Source of the DNA: Myxococcales bacterium
Lineage (GTDB): Bacteria; Myxococcota_A; Polyangia; Nannocystales; Nannocystaceae
NCBI GenBank assembly: GCA_020633295.1
Contig: JACKDW010000004.1
Span: 1-64,000 of the forward strand
DNA: 64,000 nucleotides
Direction: 5' to 3'
Made by a program: the position numbers and the translations under genes. Each line of letters starts with the position of its first letter. Within the stretch, counting starts at the first letter, position 1. The notes below the pieces were generated by a model that was given only the letters and a program-made list of their open reading frames with translations, ran no database searches and was not told where the DNA came from. Positions 58,422 through 64,000 of this stretch are shown here, one piece after another.

Positions 58422-59843
58422 ATGACGACGATGCGCGCGTGCTGGCGACGCGGGGGGCGGCGAGGGGCGCGACTGCGTCAGCACTGGGTCCAGCTCACGC
58501 CCGCGGACGAGCCGCTTCGCTGTGTCCGGCGCGCCGTGATCGCGCTCGCGCGCCAGCGCCCGAACCTCTGGGGCGACCTCGAGCACGAGGCGTGGAGCCC
58601 CGCGCCCGCGCCCGCGCGTCCGCGGCTCCCGGCGCGCTGGTTCTGGCCGCGCGGCGCCGAGCCGGTCGCGTACACCTGCGCGCGGCTCGGTCCGGCGCGC
58701 TCGGTGTGGCTGTTCCCGGGGACAGGCAGAAACGGTCGCGCGTGCGTCGTCGCCACGCGCGACCACGGCGACGAGCTCGACGCGCTCGAGCTGCGCGCGC
58801 GCGGGCCCGAGCGCGTCGGCGCGGGCCACGAGCTCACCTGGTGGGCGGGCGAGACGTCCGCGCGGGATCCGGAGCGCGCGATGTTCCTGCTGCTCGACCG
58901 CCTCGGCGCGGACGACGAGGGCTGGGCCGCGCGCGCGCGCGAGTCGTTCTCGCTCGCGCCGGGTCGCCTCGAGGTCGGGCTCGCGGCCGCGGGGCTCCGC
59001 GGCGACGGGCTCGCGGAGGCGCTGGCGGCCGCGGAGATCGATCTGCGCGCGTGGCCGATCCCGGCGTCGCACGAGTGGTCGATCGAGCCGCGCGCGCGCT
59101 GGCCGAGCCGGACGCTGCGCTACGCCTGGGTCACGCCGGCGTCGCGCGGGTGCCGGCTGCTCGCGGTGCGCACCCGGGTTTGTGACGCCGAGCCGACGCG
59201 CAGCCCGCTCGTGTACGTCCCCAGCTCGCGCCGCGTCGGGCTGCGCGAGTGGGGGGAGCCGCTGCTCCTCGCGGAGGGTCGCTGGTCAACCTTCGAGCCC
59301 GGCGCGCTCGGGCTCGGCGGGCGCGAGTTCCTGTGGCTGTGGCCTGAGCCGCGAGCGTGCGCGCCGCCGGTGACGGTCGACGGGCGCGCGATCGTGTCGA
59401 TGCGCCCGGGCGCGCCGCCCTCGATCGTCTCCGTCCCGCTCCTCGACGACGACGGCTACTACGTCGACGACTACCAGGCCCACCGCGCGGCGGTCCTCGC
59501 CGTCGCGCGCGCGGCCTGGCGCGCGCGCGAGCTCGGCGCGCTGCAGCCGGGGCGGCTCGAGGGCGTCCTGGTCAGCTACGACGTGTTCCGCGAGGCCTAC
59601 GACGCCGCCGCCGCGAGCCCGGTGATGGGGCGCTCGAGCTCCCCGCCGTCGCGACCGTGGACCGCCGTCCATTACGGCGACGTGACGCCCGCGCGCGTGT
59701 ATCGCTGGTCGGGTGCCTGGAACCCGGAGTGGCGTCACGGCTACGAATTCTGGGGCTGTCACGTGTGGACGCTCGAGCGGCCGGCCCGGCGGGCCGCTGC
59801 GCCCCGGCAGATCGACGTCGTCGTCGACGTGCAGACGGACTGA
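58422..59843 (+). CDS. hypothetical protein, large
   Basis: 473 residues. No signal peptide or transmembrane helix. Trp-rich throughout (for example ELTWWAGETSARDPERAMFLLL, EFLWLWPEPRACAP, YDVFREAYDAAA, PEWRHGYEFWGCHVWTLE). The final segment runs to DVVVDVQTD. I do not recognise the family. Codon bias is strong. The first ATG at 58422 follows less protein-like sequence, so the true start may be at the ATG at 58431. Confidence 0.65.
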   Translation: MTTMRACWRRGGRRGARLRQHWVQLTPADEPLRCVRRAVIALARQRPNLWGDLEHEAWSPAPAPARPRLPARWFWPRGAEPVAYTCARLGPARSVWLFPGTGRNGRACVVATRDHGDELDALELRARGPERVGAGHELTWWAGETSARDPERAMFLLLDRLGADDEGWAARARESFSLAPGRLEVGLAAAGLRGDGLAEALAAAEIDLRAWPIPASHEWSIEPRARWPSRTLRYAWVTPASRGCRLLAVRTRVCDAEPTRSPLVYVPSSRRVGLREWGEPLLLAEGRWSTFEPGALGLGGREFLWLWPEPRACAPPVTVDGRAIVSMRPGAPPSIVSVPLLDDDGYYVDDYQAHRAAVLAVARAAWRARELGALQPGRLEGVLVSYDVFREAYDAAAASPVMGRSSSPPSRPWTAVHYGDVTPARVYRWSGAWNPEWRHGYEFWGCHVWTLERPARRAAAPRQIDVVVDVQTD

Positions 59844-60074
59844 GCCGCGCGCGCGCGGCCCCGCGTCGTCCCCCGCGCCGAGCCGCGCGCGAGGGGATCC
59901 CCGCCCGCGGCGCGCGATGAATAGATATGTCCGTGTAGACATGTCGAACCGCGCGGGGGGATTCCACCGCGGCGCCTCGCAAGATGCACAAAAAGCCAGC
60001 TTGACGAGGTGACGGCGGGGGCGCGCTCCGGTACAGTGGCTCGGCGCGCCGCGGCGCGCGAGGAGTGGTTTGGT
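59844..60074. other. intergenic leader
   Basis: 231 bp before the cytochrome/propeller lipoprotein gene. A less GC-rich part (GATGAATAGATATGTCC around 59916-59932) could hold promoter sequence. No gene seen. Confidence 0.35.
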
Positions 60075-62201
60075 ATGAGGCATCCGGAGCTGCTGGGCGG
60101 GCTGCTGCTCGCGTCCCTGTTCTCGATCGGGCTCGCCTGCGGCGACTCGGGCGACGGCGCGTCGCGCACGGACGCCGCGTCGGACTCCATGACGGTCAGC
60201 GCGAGCGACGTAGCGAGCGCCGGGACGACCGCCGGCACGAGCGACGCCACGGACACGACCGGCGCGCCGCCGACCAGCGGCGGCACGATGGACTCCACGA
60301 CCGGCGTCGGCACCGACTCGATCACGAGCGACGGGACGTCGGCGGGGACGACTGCGGGCGACGACGAGATCGTCGAGGTCACGATCGCGCCGCTCGACCC
60401 GGTGGTGGTCGTCGTCGACGGCGCCGTGCCGCCGCCGCTCGAGTTCACCGCGACCGGGCACACGATGGGCGGCGACGACGTGCTGCTGAGCGGCAGCTGG
60501 TCCTACGACAACCCGCAGATCGGGATCATCTCGGCGAACAACGGGCTGTTCTCCGCGACCGGCGACGCGGGCGGCGTCGGCAACGTGCACTTCGTCGCCG
60601 ACGACCTCGGGCTCGAGGCCGAGACGACCGCGACGGTCAAGCTCCACATCACCTCGGACCCCGACCCGGTCGACCCCGCGATCAAGGAGCTGTTCGACGA
60701 CGCGGTGATGCCCGACCCGGCGATGACGCTCTTGTACCCCTACGACGAGACCGTGTTCCCGCGCGGCCTCGCGGGCCCGACGATCCAGTGGAACGGCGGC
60801 AACCCGGGCGACATTTACTACATCCACGCGGTCAGCCCGACCTTCGAGTTCGAGGGCTGGGGCGCCGTGCCGCCGCCCTCGCGCTATAACTTCCCGGCGC
60901 TCCCCGAGGACGTGTGGGTCAAGCTCACGGCCTCGACCGAGGGCGAGATCAAGGTCGACATCCAGCGCTACGACGGCAACCAGGCCTACCTCGCCGAGAC
61001 GCAGACCTGGACGATCGCGCCCTCGAACCTGACCGGGACCATCTACTACTGGGAGATCAACAACGGCAACGTCGTGCGCCTCAACCCGGGCGACACGGCG
61101 CCGGAGAACTTCATCCAGAAGCCGCCGGGCATCTCGTGCGTCGCCTGCCACAGCGTCTCGGCCGACGGCTCGACGATCGCGGCGTCGTTCCACGGCGGCT
61201 ACAGCCCGTGGGGCACGATCGACGCGGCGAGCGGCGTCGTGCACCACAACTCCGAGCTCTCGTCTGGCTTTCAGGCCATCTCGCCGGACGGGCAGCACGT
61301 GATCTGGGGCCACTGGAACGACGGCGGCTTCGGCTCCGACGGCAAGCTGACGCTGTCGCAGTTCAACAACAACAACGTGCTCGGCGAGCTGGTGCCGCCG
61401 CCCGGCAACGGGGTGCCCGGGCACCAGGCGTGGTCGAACGACGGCAACCAGATCGCGTTCAGCATGCGCACCGACGGCAACGGGCTCGACTTCACGCAGT
61501 CGACGCTGTGGCTCTCCGACGTCGACCTGATGACCTTCACGTTCTCCAACGCGGGCATGCTGATCGACAAGGACCCGATGCTGCCGACGACGACCTTCCC
61601 GACCTACAGCCCCGACTCGCAGTGGGTCGCGTTCGAGCGCGCGAGCCAGGCGCGCTCGCGCGGCGGGCTCGGCGAGCTGTGGATGGTCGACGTGGACGGG
61701 CAGGGCCCCGTGCGCCTCGCCCGGGCCAACGGCGACGGCGCGATCACGCCGGACCAGGCGCTGACGAACTTCGAGCCGACCTTCCTGCCGGTCGCGGTCG
61801 GCGGCTACTTCTGGCTCGTGTTCGGCTCGGAGCGCATGTACGGCAACACGCTGACCGACACCAACCCGAACTCGCGCTTCAAGCAGCTGTGGGTCACGGC
61901 GATCGACGCCAACCCGCAGCCGGGGCAGGATCACAGCCACCCGGCGTTCTGGCTCCCGGGACAGGAGCTGAACAACCAGAACATGCGCGGCTCCTGGGCG
62001 CTCGCGGTGTGCAAGGAGGCGGGCGAGTCCTGCGAGGCCGGCTACGACTGCTGCGGCGGCTTCTGCACGGGCAACCCGAAGACCTGCAACGAGACCAACG
62101 ACGGCTGCTCGGAGCTGGGCGACGCCTGCGACACCGCGGCCGACTGCTGCCTCGACGTCGCCGAGTGCATCAACGGCTTCTGCTCGGCGATCCCGGGCTA
62201 G
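60075..62201 (+). CDS. lipoprotein with cytochrome c motif and beta-propeller domain
   Basis: 708 residues. A signal peptide ends in SIGLACGDSG (lipobox), followed by a Ser/Thr/Gly linker. An Ig-like or cadherin-like segment (PLDPVVVVVDGAVPPPLEFTA) leads to a propeller that contains one heme motif, CVACH, and TolB-like phrases (FQAISPDGQHVIWGHW, AWSNDGNQIAFSM, YSPDSQWVAFE). The C-terminus is Cys-rich (CEAGYDCCGGFCTGNPKTC, then CDTAADCCLDVAECINGFC). GAGGAG lies ten bases before the ATG. Envelope-located electron-transfer or binding protein; partner unknown. Confidence 0.87.
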   Translation: MRHPELLGGLLLASLFSIGLACGDSGDGASRTDAASDSMTVSASDVASAGTTAGTSDATDTTGAPPTSGGTMDSTTGVGTDSITSDGTSAGTTAGDDEIVEVTIAPLDPVVVVVDGAVPPPLEFTATGHTMGGDDVLLSGSWSYDNPQIGIISANNGLFSATGDAGGVGNVHFVADDLGLEAETTATVKLHITSDPDPVDPAIKELFDDAVMPDPAMTLLYPYDETVFPRGLAGPTIQWNGGNPGDIYYIHAVSPTFEFEGWGAVPPPSRYNFPALPEDVWVKLTASTEGEIKVDIQRYDGNQAYLAETQTWTIAPSNLTGTIYYWEINNGNVVRLNPGDTAPENFIQKPPGISCVACHSVSADGSTIAASFHGGYSPWGTIDAASGVVHHNSELSSGFQAISPDGQHVIWGHWNDGGFGSDGKLTLSQFNNNNVLGELVPPPGNGVPGHQAWSNDGNQIAFSMRTDGNGLDFTQSTLWLSDVDLMTFTFSNAGMLIDKDPMLPTTTFPTYSPDSQWVAFERASQARSRGGLGELWMVDVDGQGPVRLARANGDGAITPDQALTNFEPTFLPVAVGGYFWLVFGSERMYGNTLTDTNPNSRFKQLWVTAIDANPQPGQDHSHPAFWLPGQELNNQNMRGSWALAVCKEAGESCEAGYDCCGGFCTGNPKTCNETNDGCSELGDACDTAADCCLDVAECINGFCSAIPG

Positions 62202-62258
62202 CCCGAACATGAGCGCGCTGTGCTCGTCCTCGGGCTAGCGCCGCGCGTGCGCGCGGGC

Positions 62259-62279
62259 GGGCGTCACGGCGTGACGCCC
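62259..62279. terminator. hairpin at the 3' end of the minus-strand lipoprotein gene
   Basis: GGGCGTCAC, loop GGC, GTGACGCCC gives a perfect 9-bp stem. It overlaps the stop codon of the minus-strand gene and lies between convergent genes. There is no T-run, so its role as a terminator is uncertain. Confidence 0.4.
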
Positions 62280-63157
62280 TCCCAGTCCATCAGGACGCGC
62301 TCCATCACCGCGCCCTCGAGCCGGAACAGCGCGCTGTAGGTCATCAAGGGGCCGTCGGCCTCGATCATCCGTCGGTAGCCGCACTGCGCCATCACGACGT
62401 CGGCCGAGATGTCGTAGAGGATGAGCGCGACGCCGAGCTCGAGGGGCTCGAACGCGACGAGCTCGGCGTCGGGGTCGAGCTCGTGGTTGTCGACGAGCCC
62501 CGGCCAGGCGACGCTCTGCTTGAGCGGCGCGAGGTCCCACTCGTCATGGTGCTCGACGACCCAGCCGCAGGCGACGAGCGCCGCGTCGAGCACGGTCTGC
62601 TTGTCGACGAGCGTGTGGCTCGTGACCTCGAGCTCGCCGCGGATTTCGTCGACCGGTCCGCCGAGCGCGGTCAGGGTCCCCTCGACCGCGGCGAACTCGA
62701 TGCTCCCCTGCGACTGCAGCGGCTGCTCCTGGGTCAGGAACACCGCCTCGAGCACGCGGAAGCCGTCGTACTCGAGCGCGGACAGCCACGGGCCGTCGAG
62801 CCCGAGGATCGTGTCGAAGCTGATCGTCTCGCCGAGCAGCTCCTCGGTGACGACGAGCGGGGGCTCGCCCGGGTAGCGCGGGTCGAGCGAGGTGTAGACG
62901 ATCTCGACGTCTTCGAAGTCGAGCGCGTCGCCCTGGGGGAGCCCGGCGCTCGTGGTCGACGCGTCCGTGGTGCCGAGGCTCGCGTCGCCGGACGACGAGG
63001 CCGTCGCGTCGGCGTCGCCGCCCGTGTCGGTCGTGTAGTCGCCGAGGCTCTTGGGCAGGTCGCCGCAGTCGGCGAGCGAGAGCGGCGCCAGGCAGAGGAG
63101 CACCGGGAGCGCGAGCGGGCGGCGGGGGCGGGGTGAACGGGAGGGGCGCGTGTTCAT
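62264..63157 (-). CDS. lipoprotein, function unknown
   Basis: 297 residues from the ATG at 63157. A signal peptide ends in LSLADCGDL, followed by a Thr/Ser/Asp/Gly linker (about residues 45-75). The remaining 220 residues are acidic with few cysteines (DFEDVEIVYTSLDPRYPGEP, TLTALGGPVDEIRGELEVTS, YDISADVVMAQCGYRRM). I do not recognise the family. GGAGAAG precedes the ATG. Divergent from the partial gene at the window end. Confidence 0.82.
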   Translation of the reverse strand: MNTRPSRSPRPRRPLALPVLLCLAPLSLADCGDLPKSLGDYTTDTGGDADATASSSGDASLGTTDASTTSAGLPQGDALDFEDVEIVYTSLDPRYPGEPPLVVTEELLGETISFDTILGLDGPWLSALEYDGFRVLEAVFLTQEQPLQSQGSIEFAAVEGTLTALGGPVDEIRGELEVTSHTLVDKQTVLDAALVACGWVVEHHDEWDLAPLKQSVAWPGLVDNHELDPDAELVAFEPLELGVALILYDISADVVMAQCGYRRMIEADGPLMTYSALFRLEGAVMERVLMDWEGVTP

Positions 63158-63356
63158 GTCCGGAGCTTCTCCGCCACGGCCCGCGTTGATCACCGCGACG
63201 CCGGGTCGACGCGGGCGTTGGTATATATGACTCAAAGGTCAGGATAATATCGCGCGCGTCGTAGGCCTCGGCGCGTCCCCGTGAGCGGGTAGCCACCCAC
63301 GCGCCGACGCACGGAACAACGGTCTGCGTTTATGTACAACGTTTATTCGGGGCGGC

Positions 63357-63385
63357 TTGACCGTCGGACGCTCCTTTAATAACTT
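63357..63385 (+). promoter_or_regulatory. possible sigma70-type promoter
   Basis: TTGACC (63357-63362) is followed after 17 bases by TAACTT (63380-63385), in a less GC-rich stretch that contains TTTAATAAC, upstream of the lipoprotein gene at 63447. The match is moderate. Confidence 0.4.
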
Positions 63386-63390
63386 GCTTG

Positions 63391-63411
63391 TCGCCAACAA
63401 GTTTGTGGCGA
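63391..63411. promoter_or_regulatory. imperfect inverted repeat, operator candidate
   Basis: TCGCCAACAAGTTTGTGGCGA has 6-bp perfect arms TCGCCA/TGGCGA with a partly symmetric centre, placed just after the possible promoter. This position suits a repressor or a leader hairpin. Confidence 0.4.
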
Positions 63412-63446
63412 AAGACCCCACCGCGGATCACGACGGAGAGAATCAC

Positions 63447-64000
63447 ATGTCATACACGCGACGACCCACTGCGCTCGCCTCCCTGCTGCTGCTCACGGGC
63501 CTGATCGGCTGCGGCGGCGACGACGACAGGGACACCGACGCGGGCACGACCGGCGTGGACACGGTCGACGCGGGGACCTCCGGCGGACCCGGGGGGGACG
63601 ACACCGACGCGACGACGTCGGGCGGCGGCTCCGAGAGCGAGAGCGACAGCGACTCCGGCGTGGACACCGACGGCGAGCCGGCCGAGCCCTTCTACTGCGG
63701 CGGCGAGTACGGCGGGCTCGAGGAGCCGGAGCCGAACGAGCTGCTGTGGAGCAGCCACGGCGGCTGGGCGCTGTGGGAGTGGTGCCTGTGTCGTCCGGAC
63801 GACGCGGTGCTGCCCCAGGATCCGCGCTCGATGGTGCAGCCCGGCGTCTCCGACGGCAAGGCGGTCGCGTTCAACACGTGGTGGAAGGACTGCCACGTCA
63901 ACCCGGAGGCGGTCGGCGAGGACCCGCCGGCGAAGACCTGCGGGGAGCTGCGCGCGCGCGTCAAGCGGGGCGGCGAGCTGATCCAGCCGGGCGGCGCGGG
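63447..64000 (+). CDS. lipoprotein, 3' end outside window
   Basis: Begins at ATG 63447 with GGAGAG six bases upstream. A signal peptide (LASLLLLTGLIGCGGDDD) with lipobox is followed by an acidic Ser/Asp/Gly linker and then a Cys- and Trp-containing region (FYCGGEYGGLEEPEPNELL, WALWEWCLCRPDD, NTWWKDCHVNPEA). No CxxCH is seen in the visible part. The frame is open to the last base, so the gene is partial. Family not recognised. Confidence 0.85.
   Translation, partial: MSYTRRPTALASLLLLTGLIGCGGDDDRDTDAGTTGVDTVDAGTSGGPGGDDTDATTSGGGSESESDSDSGVDTDGEPAEPFYCGGEYGGLEEPEPNELLWSSHGGWALWEWCLCRPDDAVLPQDPRSMVQPGVSDGKAVAFNTWWKDCHVNPEAVGEDPPAKTCGELRARVKRGGELIQPGGA

Noticed and set aside
58213..58425. Small plus-strand frame with a hydrophobic stretch (TVTFVTFVGVAVGAAATA)
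   Set aside because: The hydrophobicity arises from the complement of a Thr/Lys/Val stretch on the other strand; there is no SD, and the frame ends at the start of the next gene.
59286..62210. A minus-strand frame of about 970 codons opposite the propeller lipoprotein
   Set aside because: It overlaps two well-supported plus-strand genes and reads as Val/Ala/Arg-rich low-complexity sequence.

Overview
The window is very GC-rich bacterial DNA (a little over 70% GC by eye) with strong G/C bias at third codon positions. Gene content points to a myxobacterium, most likely of the Nannocystaceae/Nannocystineae. The main clues are many lipoproteins whose lipobox Cys is followed by a Ser/Thr/Gly/Asp-rich linker, large transmembrane Ser/Thr kinases carrying WD40 or TPR sensor regions, an ECF sigma factor paired with a kinase, an ActD-like protein, and a lipoprotein with a Cys-rich CC-x3-WD-x2-C repeat. 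This placement is inference; no rRNA or other phylogenetic marker is present. I saw no tRNA, rRNA, IS element, CRISPR array or prophage module.

Layout: 0.2-9.8 kb holds envelope lipoproteins (a cytochrome c/copper monooxygenase fusion, a choice-of-anchor I protein with a long Asp-Gly repeat, an S74-chaperone lipoprotein), an SDR, an ALDH7 aldehyde dehydrogenase, a TPR protein and a DUF1579 protein preceded by an unusual array of tandem Shine-Dalgarno/ATG units. 10-18.4 kb holds dihydropyrimidinase, an ActD-like protein, a cupin, a Deg9-like protease, a CAP lipoprotein, an M23 peptidase, a TetR regulator and an NAD-binding protein. 18.5-24.4 kb holds a hybrid histidine kinase, a lone receiver, an Rnl1 RNA ligase fused to a zinc-finger domain, and a tandem gene pair whose first copy has decayed. 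24.4-36.5 kb is a signalling block: a TM2-domain membrane protein, a kinase-WD40 receptor, a kinase-TPR receptor behind an ECF sigma factor, and an ADYC-type lipoprotein. 36.5-46.7 kb holds an alpha/beta hydrolase, a CmcJ-like oxidoreductase, a sulfatase-fold lipoprotein, three 12-bp minisatellites, a frameshifted glycine-rich RRM protein with a textbook terminator, a POT transporter, a peroxiredoxin, a peptidase S33 and a Cys-rich lipoprotein. 46.7-53.1 kb holds a SUI1/YciH factor, a TIGR02996-type protein, a TetR regulator with a palindromic operator next to a membrane gene, an NhaP/TrkA-N antiporter and two SRPBCC proteins. 53-64 kb is a second lipoprotein region with decayed genes, two more Cys-rich paralogues (one translationally coupled to a five-heme cytochrome), a large hypothetical protein, a cytochrome/beta-propeller lipoprotein, another lipoprotein, and a lipoprotein running off the window end.

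Functionally the window is dominated by the cell envelope: about sixteen exported or lipid-anchored proteins, plus signalling systems that could sense envelope or nutrient state. The observations most worth following are the tandem SD-ATG minicistron array (9.8-10.0 kb), the RNA ligase/zinc-finger fusion (21.7-23.4 kb), the ECF/kinase pair with TRDT-type repeats (30.6-34.8 kb), the S74 lipoprotein (8.4-9.3 kb), and the cluster of decayed or irregular genes at 49.6-58.4 kb.
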